NCBI GenBank assembly: GCA_011050675.1
Contig: DRFI01000025.1
Coordinates: 62,001-126,000, forward strand
DNA from: Maribacter sp.
Lineage (GTDB): Bacteria > Bacteroidota > Bacteroidia > Flavobacteriales > Flavobacteriaceae
Reading direction: 5' to 3'
DNA length: 64,000 nt
Made by a program: the position numbers and the translations under genes. The notes below the pieces were generated by a model that was not told the DNA's origin, made no database searches, and was given only the letters and a program-made list of their open reading frames with translations. How positions within the stretch are numbered: the stretch's first letter is position 1; every line of letters begins with the position of its first letter. This document shows, one piece after another, positions 1 to 9,507 of the stretch.

Positions 1-531
1 TCAAACTATAAAACTTTTGATAATCAGGAGTTGGCGCAACAAAACCCTGACGAATCTTACGAGAAAATGATGGACGTTCTTACCCACCAGCGTTGTATGA
101 ACTGTCACCCTAATGATAATATACCAAAACAAGGCGATGATAGGCATCCGCATTATTTCGGTATGGCTCGAGGTGAAGATGACAAAGGGTTTGAGGCAAC
201 AAGTTGTAATACATGTCATCAATCATTAAATAATTCAAATTCGGGCGTTCCAGGAGCTCCACATTGGTCATTAGCTCCAGCTTCAATGGGTTGGGAAGGA
301 CTTTCTAGAGCTCAAATAGCAGAACGTTTACTCGATAAAATTACCAATGGCAATAGAAGTCATAATGAACTTATTAAACACATGACCGAAGATGATTTGG
401 TGCTTTGGGCCTGGGAGCCCGGTGTTGATGCAGATGGTAATCAACGAACAATTCCTCCGGTATCTAAAAAGGAATTTAAAAAAGCCGTTGAAAACTGGTT
501 TGCCAATGGAGCAATAATCCCTACTAAATAG
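1..531 (+). CDS. c-type cytochrome, 5' truncated by window edge
   Basis: The frame is open from the first base, so the true start lies upstream and this is the C-terminal part (about 176 residues). Two haem-c attachment motifs are visible, CMNCH at bases 94-108 and CNTCH at 205-219, so it carries at least two covalently bound haems and should be periplasmic or membrane-facing. It ends 9 bases before the 2Fe-2S subunit gene and is followed by the molybdenum subunit, so it is probably the electron acceptor of that hydroxylase. A TTG at base 31 is in frame but there is no reason to call it the start. Haem binding is seen; the partner role is inferred from gene order. Confidence 0.8.
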   Translation, partial: SNYKTFDNQELAQQNPDESYEKMMDVLTHQRCMNCHPNDNIPKQGDDRHPHYFGMARGEDDKGFEATSCNTCHQSLNNSNSGVPGAPHWSLAPASMGWEGLSRAQIAERLLDKITNGNRSHNELIKHMTEDDLVLWAWEPGVDADGNQRTIPPVSKKEFKKAVENWFANGAIIPTK

Positions 532-540
532 TAAGATTTT

Positions 541-1032
541 ATGGAAATTTCACTGACAATAAACGGTATGATTAAAACCGTTAATGTAGAAGACGAGAAT
601 ACACCACTACTTTGGATTGTAAGAGATTTATTAGACCTTAAAGGAACTAAATTTGGTTGTGGTAAAGCGGCTTGTGGCGCATGTACTTTACATGTAGATG
701 ACGAGGCAGTTCGTTCTTGCTCTTACCCTGTCAAATTTGCTGAAGGGAAAAAGGTGACTACAATTGAAGGTTTGGGAGATAGAGAGAATCCGCATCCTGT
801 GCAACAAGCTTGGATTGAAGAAATTGTGCCTCAATGTGGATACTGTCAACCTGGGTTTATGATGGCAACGGCTGCGCTCTTAAAGAAAGTGCCTCATCCA
901 ACTGATGAGGATATTGATAACAATATTATTAATGTTTGCCGTTGTGGAACGTATTATAGAATGCGTAAAGCAATACATAAGGCGGCAAAATTACAAGCTG
1001 AGATGAGTACGAACGAGTCTAAAGAAATATAG
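541..1032 (+). CDS. 2Fe-2S subunit of molybdenum hydroxylase (isoquinoline 1-oxidoreductase alpha / CoxS type)
   Basis: A 163-residue ferredoxin-like electron-transfer subunit. The N-terminal plant-type 2Fe-2S domain has C-x4-C-x2-C and a fourth Cys 11 residues on (GCGKAACGACTLHV...SC, about residues 40-60). The C-terminal helical 2Fe-2S domain has CGYCQPGF (about 102-109) and CRCGTYYRM near 134. This pair of clusters and this length are standard for small subunits of the xanthine-oxidase family. The stop codon is followed directly by the start of the molybdenum subunit, so the two are translated as an operon with the upstream cytochrome. The substrate cannot be read from the sequence; isoquinoline is only the family name. 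Confidence 0.9.
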   Translation: MEISLTINGMIKTVNVEDENTPLLWIVRDLLDLKGTKFGCGKAACGACTLHVDDEAVRSCSYPVKFAEGKKVTTIEGLGDRENPHPVQQAWIEEIVPQCGYCQPGFMMATAALLKKVPHPTDEDIDNNIINVCRCGTYYRMRKAIHKAAKLQAEMSTNESKEI

Positions 1033-1035
1033 TTG

Positions 1036-3213
1036 ATGGCTGATAATAGTAGTGGAGCTAAAAAAGTTTCTAGACGTAAATTTTTAGTAAGAGGTGGTAT
1101 GGGTACTATTGGTATAGTAGCCATTGGGACATATATTTTTCGCAATTCTATTCGTCGAGAAATTTTGGGTACGGTCAACTCTTTGGAATTACCGTATACA
1201 GATAATACCGATAAACCTATGGTTTGGTTTGAGGTGACTTCTGAAAACAACATAGTGTTGCATTCTCCAAAAATGGAAATGGGGCAAGGAACTTTTACTG
1301 GTATTGCTCAAATGGCTGCAGATGAACTTTCTGTATCAATGAAACAAATTCAAGTAATACATGCAGCTTCTTCAACAGGTAATGTTGATAGTTTTGCAAC
1401 GGGTGGTAGTACTTCTATATCTGGATTATGGCAACCACTTAGAGAGCTTTCTGCAATGCTACGAATGATGCTTTTAAAAGAAGCTTCGCAGAAATTGAAT
1501 ATTGATGTAGATCGACTTGTAATTGAAGATGGAGTTATTTCCGGTAACGGAAAATCCTTGACGTATGCGCAAGTAGCAGAAGGGGTAGAGAACTGGGAAG
1601 TGCCTGATGCTCCTGTATTAAAAAGCTTGAAAGAGTACAAATATGTTGGTAAGCCAATTGCTAGAGTAGATTTAGATGCTAAGGTTTTTGGAGATCCTAT
1701 TTTTGGGATGGATGCTCAAATGCCAGATATGCTCTATGGCGCAGTTGTTAGACCCACCAAAATAGGATCAACTTTCGTAAGTGCAGATATTGCCATTGCA
1801 GAAAATATGCCTGGTGTTGTAAAAATTGTGATTGAAGAAGATTTTGTTGGTGTCGTGGCAAATTCTATGCTTGAAGCGGAAAATGCAAAGAACGCTATAA
1901 ATGTCACTTGGGAAAGCTATAAAGATTTAAATACCGAAGCAATCACAAAAATTATTACGGTAGGTAATGGTAAATCTACTATCATTCAAAAGAATGGTGA
2001 TTCGTTAGATGAAGAAAGTGATTTAATAACGTTAGAATTTAGAACTCCAATTGGCGCACATGCCCAAATTGAACCAAATGGCGTAGTTGCATCTTTTGAT
2101 GGTGATAGCGCAGTTATAAAAATTTCAACTCAAGTTGTAGGTATAACTAGAAAGGAAGTTGCTAAGCGACTGGATTTAGATACTGATAAAGTTAATATAG
2201 TGCCTACTTATTTAGGAGGAGGATTCGGTAGAAGACTACATACACCACATGCTATACAGGCTACTGTAATGTCTAAGGCCGTAGGTAAACCGGTAAAATA
2301 TTTTTTCAGTAGAAAGGAAGAGTTTCAACATGATATGTTTCGACCGCCTACCCACCATGTTATAAAAGGCATACTAAATCCAGAGGGACGTTTACACGGA
2401 TTGGAGCATGAATTTGTCAGTGGGGATGTTGGTAATAATTCGGCATTGATACCGAACTTTTTGCCGCCGATTATTGGTGCCGATGTTGGCGCAATACGTG
2501 GAGGGTTCATTCAATACTCAGGTATTCCAAATTTTCGAGCGGTTTATTGGCACGTAGATTTGCCATTCGCTACCAGTTGGTGGCGTAGTCTTGGTTTATT
2601 GGCAAATACCTTTGCTATGGAAAGTTTTATGGATGAAATGGCGCTGAAAGCGAATAAGAATGCAGTAGAATTTAGACTTCAACAAATTGCAGATGATGCT
2701 ATTGGTGTACGACTAAAAAATGTAATTAAAGCTGCCGCTGAAAAAGCAAATTACTCTGAAGAAATAACAAATGGTCGTGCAATGGGCTTTGCGGCTTCTA
2801 TAGACGCTAATACTCCTTGCGCACAAGTTGCTGAGGTTTCTATTGTTGATAATGAAATAATTGTACATAAGGTAACTGTTTCTTTAGATCCAGGTTTAGC
2901 CGTGAATCCAGATCAAATACGTGCGCAATGCGAGGGTTGTGTAATTATGGGTATGAGTGCTGTGTTATACGAACAAATGTTTGTAGAGAATGGGGAGTTA
3001 ACGCCAACAATCTACGGTCCATATCAAATGGCATTAATGAAAAATGCTCCAAGGGAAATTGATGTTGTTTTGCTACAAGGTAAAGATACACCAGGGGCAG
3101 TAGGGGAGCCTCCATTAGGACCAATCGGTGCTGCAATTGCAAATGCAGTTAGACGCTTAACAGGGGAGAGATTGACCGAACTACCATTGAAGGTTTCAAA
3201 ATCTATGGCTTAA
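1036..3213 (+). CDS. molybdopterin-binding subunit of aldehyde/isoquinoline oxidoreductase family (IorB-like)
   Basis: A 725-residue molybdenum-cofactor subunit. The N-terminus has a twin-arginine signal (SRRKFLVRGG followed by a hydrophobic stretch), so the folded, cofactor-loaded complex is exported by Tat. Family signatures are GGGFGRR near residue 400 and GEPPLGPIGAAIANAV near the C-terminus, whose Glu is the usual catalytic base. Length fits single-chain IorB proteins, which are shorter than xanthine dehydrogenase. I chose ATG 1036; a TTG lies directly before it at 1033. It follows the 2Fe-2S subunit without a gap. Together with the cytochrome this makes a periplasmic hydroxylase feeding electrons to the respiratory chain. 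The physiological substrate is unknown. Confidence 0.9.
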   Translation: MADNSSGAKKVSRRKFLVRGGMGTIGIVAIGTYIFRNSIRREILGTVNSLELPYTDNTDKPMVWFEVTSENNIVLHSPKMEMGQGTFTGIAQMAADELSVSMKQIQVIHAASSTGNVDSFATGGSTSISGLWQPLRELSAMLRMMLLKEASQKLNIDVDRLVIEDGVISGNGKSLTYAQVAEGVENWEVPDAPVLKSLKEYKYVGKPIARVDLDAKVFGDPIFGMDAQMPDMLYGAVVRPTKIGSTFVSADIAIAENMPGVVKIVIEEDFVGVVANSMLEAENAKNAINVTWESYKDLNTEAITKIITVGNGKSTIIQKNGDSLDEESDLITLEFRTPIGAHAQIEPNGVVASFDGDSAVIKISTQVVGITRKEVAKRLDLDTDKVNIVPTYLGGGFGRRLHTPHAIQATVMSKAVGKPVKYFFSRKEEFQHDMFRPPTHHVIKGILNPEGRLHGLEHEFVSGDVGNNSALIPNFLPPIIGADVGAIRGGFIQYSGIPNFRAVYWHVDLPFATSWWRSLGLLANTFAMESFMDEMALKANKNAVEFRLQQIADDAIGVRLKNVIKAAAEKANYSEEITNGRAMGFAASIDANTPCAQVAEVSIVDNEIIVHKVTVSLDPGLAVNPDQIRAQCEGCVIMGMSAVLYEQMFVENGELTPTIYGPYQMALMKNAPREIDVVLLQGKDTPGAVGEPPLGPIGAAIANAVRRLTGERLTELPLKVSKSMA

Positions 3214-3240
3214 TATTAGTTTTAAAGACTTCGATTTCAA

Positions 3241-4665
3241 TTATTGATTGGCAATATTCTTAATCATTCCGCCAAAAATGAAGTAGTGAAAGGGTACTAT
3301 ACTGTACCAATATAATCTACCTCTTAATCCACGAGGTCTAAAAGTTGCAGTTTGGTGTAGCACGTTATGTTCATCAATTCTGAACTCTAGCCATGCTTCA
3401 CCAGGTAATTTCATTTCTGCAAATAACAACAGTCGTTTTGCTTTTTTATCTGCTAAAAGTACACGCCAAAAATCTAGGGAGTCACCGGCATAGATTCTAT
3501 CAGGGTGCGTTCTGCCGCGCCTTAAACCAACACCGCCTGAAAGTTTATCCATAAAACCCCTAATTTTCCAAAGCCAATTGCCATAATACCATCCAGTTTC
3601 ACCGCCAATACTCCATACACGCTCTAATACTTCCTCTGGATTATTTACTTTAATTTGTTTATAATCCTTCAGTACACCATATTTTGGAACTTGTATATGT
3701 TTTTCAAGGTTATCTACAAAACGACCACTAATCATACTATCCTTCCAACTACTTATAACTAAATTCTGCTCTATTTTTTTAAAAGCTAAATCTATAGCTT
3801 CTTTATAAGTGTGAGGTTTTATATTGAGAATATCTTGTAATCTGGTGTCTTTAGCAATTACCTCAATTTTCATGCTGTCCACTAAATTTAAAGCTAGCTT
3901 GTATGATGTTGAAGTGACAAAGTATAGCCAATAAGAAGATAGCTTGGGCGTCATAACAGGTACGGTCCAAATCCAGTTTTTAAAACCTCTTACTTCTGCA
4001 TACTTATGAAGCATTTCTTTGTATGTAAGAACATTGGGTCCTGCAATATCAAAAGAGTCGTTATATGTTTTTTCGTTTCCTAGAACTCCTGTTAAGAAAG
4101 TAATTACATCGCGTATAGCAATGGGTTGTGTCTTTGTCAATACCCATTTAGGAGTGATCATTACTGGTAGTTTTTCACACAGGTCACGAATAATTTCAAA
4201 TGAAGAACTACCTGATCCAACAATAATCCCAGCTCTTAGTACCGTTAATTTAAAATCGCCTTGGTAAAGAATGTCTTCAACATTTTTGCGAGATTGTAAA
4301 TGCTTTGAAAGATTATCGTCGTTTACTATTCCACTTAAATAGACTACTTGTTCGATTTGAGTTTCCGCAACATATTTATTAAAATTTTCAGCAGTTCTTG
4401 CCTCCATTTCATCAAAATCTTGTGTTGAGGAACTCATGGAGTGAATTAAAAAATACGCTGTATCAATATCTTTCGGAACAACATTTTCTTTTGGCTCTTC
4501 TAGAAAATCAATTTCTATAACCTCAATTTTACTTCTAATTTCCTTGTCTACCGATAATCTAGCCTCATCACGAACAGCGCATACAACCTCATGTCCCATA
4601 TCTAAAAGCTGCGGTAGTAACCGCATACCTATATAACCATTTGCGCCTGTAAGTAATATTTTCAT
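3241..4665 (-). CDS. SDR family NAD(P)-binding protein with C-terminal DUF2867
   Basis: A 474-residue protein. The N-terminus has the atypical-SDR dinucleotide motif TGANGYIG (residues 7-14) followed by a Rossmann fold, with YFLIHSM near residue 90 typical of NmrA/YwnB-like proteins. From about residue 325 the sequence changes to a DUF2867 domain (GETGWYYGNWLWKIRG, GDSLDFWRVL, RPRGLRGRLYWYSIVP). Such two-domain proteins occur widely in Bacteroidota, and their reaction is not established to my knowledge. The start codon overlaps the stop of the upstream 141-residue gene in an ATGA arrangement, so the two are translationally coupled. It faces the molybdenum hydroxylase gene convergently. Confidence 0.85.
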   Translation of the reverse strand: MKILLTGANGYIGMRLLPQLLDMGHEVVCAVRDEARLSVDKEIRSKIEVIEIDFLEEPKENVVPKDIDTAYFLIHSMSSSTQDFDEMEARTAENFNKYVAETQIEQVVYLSGIVNDDNLSKHLQSRKNVEDILYQGDFKLTVLRAGIIVGSGSSSFEIIRDLCEKLPVMITPKWVLTKTQPIAIRDVITFLTGVLGNEKTYNDSFDIAGPNVLTYKEMLHKYAEVRGFKNWIWTVPVMTPKLSSYWLYFVTSTSYKLALNLVDSMKIEVIAKDTRLQDILNIKPHTYKEAIDLAFKKIEQNLVISSWKDSMISGRFVDNLEKHIQVPKYGVLKDYKQIKVNNPEEVLERVWSIGGETGWYYGNWLWKIRGFMDKLSGGVGLRRGRTHPDRIYAGDSLDFWRVLLADKKAKRLLLFAEMKLPGEAWLEFRIDEHNVLHQTATFRPRGLRGRLYWYSIVPFHYFIFGGMIKNIANQ

Positions 4666-5087
4666 AAATCTTCTATAGATGTTGGTGCATTATCTGCCTT
4701 GTACGTTAAAAGTTTTTTAAAGAACTTCTGTACAGCTTTAGTGTCGGAGGCAACTTTAATAAAATAATGATCTCGGTAAATGGAATATACTGATGCTTCT
4801 CCTTTATACAGCGTAAGTTTATAATAGGGTATTATTAAAGCATAAGATTCTAAGAGAGAACGAAAACCAACAATAATACCTTTGGGTCTCATTTCTACAT
4901 TGCAAGTATCTCTGTTATTATCCAAAATCAATAAATTTCTTATTTCGATACTCGTTTCGGTTATGGTAAGTTTTGGTGAGCCAATACCGCCCATAGCCCA
5001 ACGTTCTTTTAACGTAAATGGCTTGCCAACTTGTTCATCAATTTTTCTAGTAACCTCTTTATTATTGTAAGATACATTTACAAGCAT
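4662..5087 (-). CDS. conserved hypothetical protein
   Basis: A 141-residue protein with no signal peptide or membrane segment that I recognise. It has mixed beta-strand-like stretches, including RNLLILDNN, GIIVGFRSLLESYALIIPYYKL and VYSIYRDHYFIKVA, which resemble a small PH-like or GRAM-like beta fold, but this is only an impression. It ends in ATGA overlap with the SDR/DUF2867 gene, so it is likely to act with that protein. The ATG start at 5087 lies in the 116-base divergent spacer shared with argS. Function unknown. Confidence 0.7.
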   Translation of the reverse strand: MLVNVSYNNKEVTRKIDEQVGKPFTLKERWAMGGIGSPKLTITETSIEIRNLLILDNNRDTCNVEMRPKGIIVGFRSLLESYALIIPYYKLTLYKGEASVYSIYRDHYFIKVASDTKAVQKFFKKLLTYKADNAPTSIEDL

Positions 5088-5174
5088 GCTAGCTTATTTA
5101 CGGGGATTTTACTAAAGTTAACTAAATGGCAAATGAATGCCGAATCTGTTTACCCGAAAAGCCTAAAAAATGAT

Positions 5175-5182
5175 TAGTTTTG
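5175..5182 (+). promoter_or_regulatory. candidate -7 element for argS
   Basis: TAGTTTTG matches the Bacteroidota housekeeping -7 consensus TAnnTTTG. It sits 21 bases before the GTG start of argS. No clear -33 TTG is visible at the expected spacing. Confidence 0.5.
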
Positions 5183-5203
5183 CAGGCTTAATTAAACGTT
5201 TTG

Positions 5204-6985
5204 GTGAATATTCAAGAGGTACTATCAGATAAAGTAAAAGAAGCGGTACAATCTATCTTCGGTAAGGAATTGCCATCGGTAGAATTTCAGCCTACCCGAA
5301 AAGATTTTGAAGGAGATATCACAATTGTGGTTTTCCCTATGTTACGTGTTGTAAAAGGTAACCCAGCGCAAATTGGGGAGCAAATAGGTACATATATTCA
5401 AGAGCATGTAGATGAAGTGGTTGGCTTTAATGTGATTAAAGGTTTTTTGAATATCGTTATCAACGATAGTTTTTATTTGGATTTTTTCAATTCAATTACG
5501 ACTGTTGATAATTTTGGTTTCGTAAAAGAATCTGATGATGCCGTAATGGTAGAGTATTCTTCGCCTAATACCAATAAACCATTGCACTTAGGGCATATTC
5601 GTAATAACTTATTAGGATATTCTGTTGCTGAAATTTTAAAAGCATCAGGTAAAAAAGTATACAAGACACAGATTATTAATGACCGCGGAATCCATATTTG
5701 TAAAAGTATGGTGGCTTGGCAAAAATTCGGAAATGGAGCAACTCCTGTTTCTTCCGGATTGAAAGGTGATAAGCTGGTTGGTAATTATTATGTGGCTTTC
5801 GATAAAGCTTATAAAGAGCAAATAGCAGAATTAGTGGCAAATGGTACTGATCAGAAAATTGCTGAAAAGGAAGCTCCAATATTATTAGAAGCTCAACAAA
5901 TGCTTTTAAAATGGGAGGCGGGAGAAACTGAAACCGTTGAACTTTGGAAGACCATGAATGGTTGGGTGTACAAAGGTTTTGAAGTTACTTATAAAAATCT
6001 AGGAGTTGATTTTGATACACTTTATTATGAAAGTGATACCTACCTTTTAGGTAAGGATGTTGTTGCTGAGGGGCTGAAAAAAGGTGTTTTCTTTAAAAAG
6101 GAAGATGGTAGTGTTTGGATCGATTTGACCGAAGACGGATTAGATGAAAAAATAGTTCTTCGTTCAGATGGTACTGCGGTCTACATGACCCAAGATATTG
6201 GTACAGCAATACAACGTGTAAAAGACCACCCAGATGTAAACGGTATGGTATATACCGTAGGTAATGAGCAAGATTATCATTTTAAAGTACTTTTCTTAAT
6301 TCTTAAAAAATTAGGTTTTTCATGGTCTAATAAATTGCACCACCTAAGTTATGGAATGGTGGATTTACCAAGTGGTAAAATGAAGAGTAGAGAAGGTACA
6401 GTAGTTGACGCCGATGATCTAATGGCGGATATGACCCAGACTGCTGCAACCATTTCTGAAGAGCTAGGTAAGTTAGAAGATTACAACGAAGAAGAAAAAC
6501 AGTCGCTTTATAAAATGATTGGTTTGGGAGCTTTAAAATATTACATCTTAAAAGTAGATCCTAAAAAGAGAATTTTATTTGACCCTGAAGAATCTGTTGA
6601 TTTTCAAGGGAATACAGGTCCTTTTATTCAGTATACTTATGCTAGAATCCAATCTATCTTAAGAAAGGCCGAAAGTATGGGTATTGTAATTTCTGAAGAT
6701 TCTAAAGTTTTGGAATTACATGGAAAGGAAAAGGAATTGATTAAGCAACTTCAATTATTTCCTGATACTATTCAATTGGCAGCAGAGAATTATAGTCCGG
6801 CATTAGTAGCTAATTATACGTACGATTTGGTGAAAGAATTTAATTCGTTCTATCAGCAAGTTTCGATACTAGGGGAAGCTGACGATCAGAAAAAAATATT
6901 ACGTGTTCAGTTGTCTAAAAAAGTGGCTGAGGTAATAGAAGATGCATTCAAACTATTAGGTGTTGAGGTGCCAGAACGTATGTAA
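5204..6985 (+). CDS. argS: arginyl-tRNA synthetase
   Basis: A class I aminoacyl-tRNA synthetase charging tRNA-Arg in the cytoplasm. The N-terminal Add1-like tRNA-binding domain (about 1-110) is followed by the HIGH motif as HLGH in NTNKPLHLGHIRNN (about 125-140), the KMSKS-equivalent KMKSREGTVVDADDL (near 392), and the DALR-type anticodon-binding domain ending in LLGVEVPERM, a usual ArgS C-terminus. About 593 residues is normal. Start choice: GTG at 5204 gives MNIQEV..., which resembles flavobacterial ArgS; a TTG lies one codon earlier at 5201. It ends 2 bases before the convergent TonB-receptor gene with no hairpin terminator between. Confidence 0.97.
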   Translation: MNIQEVLSDKVKEAVQSIFGKELPSVEFQPTRKDFEGDITIVVFPMLRVVKGNPAQIGEQIGTYIQEHVDEVVGFNVIKGFLNIVINDSFYLDFFNSITTVDNFGFVKESDDAVMVEYSSPNTNKPLHLGHIRNNLLGYSVAEILKASGKKVYKTQIINDRGIHICKSMVAWQKFGNGATPVSSGLKGDKLVGNYYVAFDKAYKEQIAELVANGTDQKIAEKEAPILLEAQQMLLKWEAGETETVELWKTMNGWVYKGFEVTYKNLGVDFDTLYYESDTYLLGKDVVAEGLKKGVFFKKEDGSVWIDLTEDGLDEKIVLRSDGTAVYMTQDIGTAIQRVKDHPDVNGMVYTVGNEQDYHFKVLFLILKKLGFSWSNKLHHLSYGMVDLPSGKMKSREGTVVDADDLMADMTQTAATISEELGKLEDYNEEEKQSLYKMIGLGALKYYILKVDPKKRILFDPEESVDFQGNTGPFIQYTYARIQSILRKAESMGIVISEDSKVLELHGKEKELIKQLQLFPDTIQLAAENYSPALVANYTYDLVKEFNSFYQQVSILGEADDQKKILRVQLSKKVAEVIEDAFKLLGVEVPERM

Positions 6986-6987
6986 GT

Positions 6988-9507
6988 TCAAAAGCTTACT
7001 CGTAAACTAACATTTGGTGTAATACCCAACGATAACCGTTCTATAGTTTCAATGGTATTATCTTCTTGTAATCTGTAATAGGTATTTAAGGTATTTCTTC
7101 GATTTGTGAAGTTCAGTACAGATGCTCCAAATATGGCGTTTACCTTATCACTTATTTTTAATGTGTAGATAGCTGACGCATCTGCTCTAAAATATTCTGG
7201 TAGTCTGCTACTGTTGGGTTCTTCATAATTAATTTCCGTAGGAAACACAGCCTCATTTACTTGGTCATTTTCATTTGGTTCGGTAAAAGGCTTGCCAGAT
7301 TTGTAATTTAACCCTAATCCTAATTTTAAATTACCGATGGTGTAGTTCCCTGCAAGTGTCACAGCATGTCTTACATCTAAATTATTAGGAAATGTAGTAG
7401 GTGAAAGGGCATCAAAGGTATAATCATTTTTATTGAAGGTATAGCTTAGCCATGCACTATAGTAATTGTTCTTCGTGTTAATTAAAAACTCAGCTCCTTT
7501 CACTGTATAAGAACCTATTTCTCCATTAAATTGATTTTGGTTTTGAAATCCTTGGGTATAGACATTAATACCGTCTACCTCTTTATAAAATCCATCAATG
7601 CCAATATAAAACTTATCCGTGTCATAATTAAAACCAATAGAACCTTGTTTGCTTTTAGTGATAGGCAAGGCATCTCCATCAGAAAGGATCCAACGTCGTT
7701 TTTCTATTCCTAAGAAGTTTTGTTCTAAATCTATGATTTGATTAGTTACCTGACTTTTAAATTCTCCTAAAACCTCAGTTTTAAAATTGGTTAAAAGCTC
7801 ATAGGTAACATTTAATCTAGGTTCAAAAATGTATTCTTTAAACGTGTTTAAATTTTCAAAATAGTTGAGCCTGCCACCCATTGAACCGATTAATTTTTTA
7901 TTTTCTGAACTGTATTTTAATTCGGAAAATAATGCGTGATGGCGAATAACACCTTTTATATTACTTGCAAATGGAGGCTGATTAACATTCGTGGTATTTT
8001 CAATACCTGTTTCGGTAAACTCATAGCCGTTTATCCAATTTAGATTATCCCAAAATCGGTAATTAGTATTGAGTTTTACGTTCGATTCTTTTACCAGATT
8101 GTTTTGGGTAAGCTGTTGAGTGTCGTTATTAGAAATGGATAGGGCATCTAAATCATACTGTGTGTAATAGAAACTTAGTTGCGTTATAAAATCATCGGTC
8201 CACTCGCTTTGCAGTTGACTTCCAATTGAAAAATTATCTTGGTTGAGATTACTTCTATTGGGTGCAACGCTGTCATTGGTAGTTTCAAAGTAATTTAAAT
8301 TATTACTCATGGTAATCATGCTTGCACTAACATGATGGGATGAATTGATTTCGTAGATGAACTTAGTTGTAAAATCATAAAAATAAAATTCACTTTCATT
8401 ATCTACCTCGGTATCTTGAAATGCTTTTTCTGAAAATGTAGTGTAGGTAGGGGTATTCAAGAAATCTGTATACGACCTGCGGGCAGATACTTGGATGGCT
8501 AAATTTTCACTAACAGGTATTTCGCCAAAAACATCACCAGAAATTAAATTAAAACCGGCACCACCTTTAGCATATAACGGTTGTTCTTGCATAGTCTGCA
8601 TACTTAGAGTGCCACTTACACCGCCACCGTAAATAGCAGAGGTTCCATTTTTAATAATGGATACCTTTTCGGTTACATAAGGGTTGAATGCAGATATTAA
8701 CCCAAAAAAGTGTCCGGTTTGGTACATTTTTATATCATCCCAAAGAATTAGATTTTGATCATTAGTGCCGCCTCTTATGTTAATATCAGATACAGTTTCA
8801 TCAACACTTTTTATGCCTGGTAATGCCTGAACGGTCTGTAGAATATCTGGCTCGCTTACACCAGGTAGAATTCCGAATTTTTTAGTATTCAATTCAATAC
8901 TAGCATCACTTAGTTTATTAAGCCCGGTGGTTAGAAATTGAGTAACAATAACCTCGTCCAATTCTTGATAACTGAGTGCCATGGCAACGGTTTTGCAGTC
9001 TGTAGTTTTGATGAATTCTTTCGCCTCAATGAATATTGGTTTATAGCCAATGTGTTTAATTTGTATCAAGGAATTTTCAGGAACATTTTCAAAACTAAAA
9101 GCGCCAGTTTCATCCGTAATTCCCGATAAATTAGTTTCGTATATTTCAACCGTGGCACCAGGTATGGTGTTTTCTTCAAAATTGTCTAAAACAAAACCAC
9201 ATATTGATATAGTTGCCGTTTTAGTCAGCGTGTAATAACGGTCATTTAGTTTAGTGATGATGATTCCTGTAGTTTCTCTTAGCGTATTAAGAATAGTTTC
9301 AAGTGGACCTGAACTAGGTTTGTAAATTTGAATAGTATTAATGTCACTATCTGCATAGGAGAATTTTACATTGAACGATATCTCTAATTCAGAAAGATAA
9401 TCGCGTAATGGAAGACTGTTGTTATCTGTAGTTTGGGCATAACTATTCATGTTGAAAATCAACAAGAATATAAAAACGATAAAACTATTTTGGTGCCTTT
9501 TCTGCAT
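6988..9507 (-). CDS. TonB-dependent receptor with N-terminal STN signalling domain
   Basis: An 839-residue outer-membrane receptor. It has a signal peptide ending in YAQ (about residue 25), then a secretin/TonB short N-terminal (STN) domain (about 30-85), a carboxypeptidase-D-like repeat (about 100-185, GATVEIYETNLSGITDETGAF), a plug domain with IRGGTNDQNLILWDDI (about 245-262), and a beta-barrel ending in NVSLRVSF with the C-terminal Phe typical of barrels. The STN domain is the feature that lets such receptors signal to FecR. Its start overlaps the end of fecR by 23 bases, so the two are one operon. The ligand is not evident; siderophores or glycans are the usual cargo of this class. Confidence 0.93.
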   Translation of the reverse strand: MQKRHQNSFIVFIFLLIFNMNSYAQTTDNNSLPLRDYLSELEISFNVKFSYADSDINTIQIYKPSSGPLETILNTLRETTGIIITKLNDRYYTLTKTATISICGFVLDNFEENTIPGATVEIYETNLSGITDETGAFSFENVPENSLIQIKHIGYKPIFIEAKEFIKTTDCKTVAMALSYQELDEVIVTQFLTTGLNKLSDASIELNTKKFGILPGVSEPDILQTVQALPGIKSVDETVSDINIRGGTNDQNLILWDDIKMYQTGHFFGLISAFNPYVTEKVSIIKNGTSAIYGGGVSGTLSMQTMQEQPLYAKGGAGFNLISGDVFGEIPVSENLAIQVSARRSYTDFLNTPTYTTFSEKAFQDTEVDNESEFYFYDFTTKFIYEINSSHHVSASMITMSNNLNYFETTNDSVAPNRSNLNQDNFSIGSQLQSEWTDDFITQLSFYYTQYDLDALSISNNDTQQLTQNNLVKESNVKLNTNYRFWDNLNWINGYEFTETGIENTTNVNQPPFASNIKGVIRHHALFSELKYSSENKKLIGSMGGRLNYFENLNTFKEYIFEPRLNVTYELLTNFKTEVLGEFKSQVTNQIIDLEQNFLGIEKRRWILSDGDALPITKSKQGSIGFNYDTDKFYIGIDGFYKEVDGINVYTQGFQNQNQFNGEIGSYTVKGAEFLINTKNNYYSAWLSYTFNKNDYTFDALSPTTFPNNLDVRHAVTLAGNYTIGNLKLGLGLNYKSGKPFTEPNENDQVNEAVFPTEINYEEPNSSRLPEYFRADASAIYTLKISDKVNAIFGASVLNFTNRRNTLNTYYRLQEDNTIETIERLSLGITPNVSLRVSF

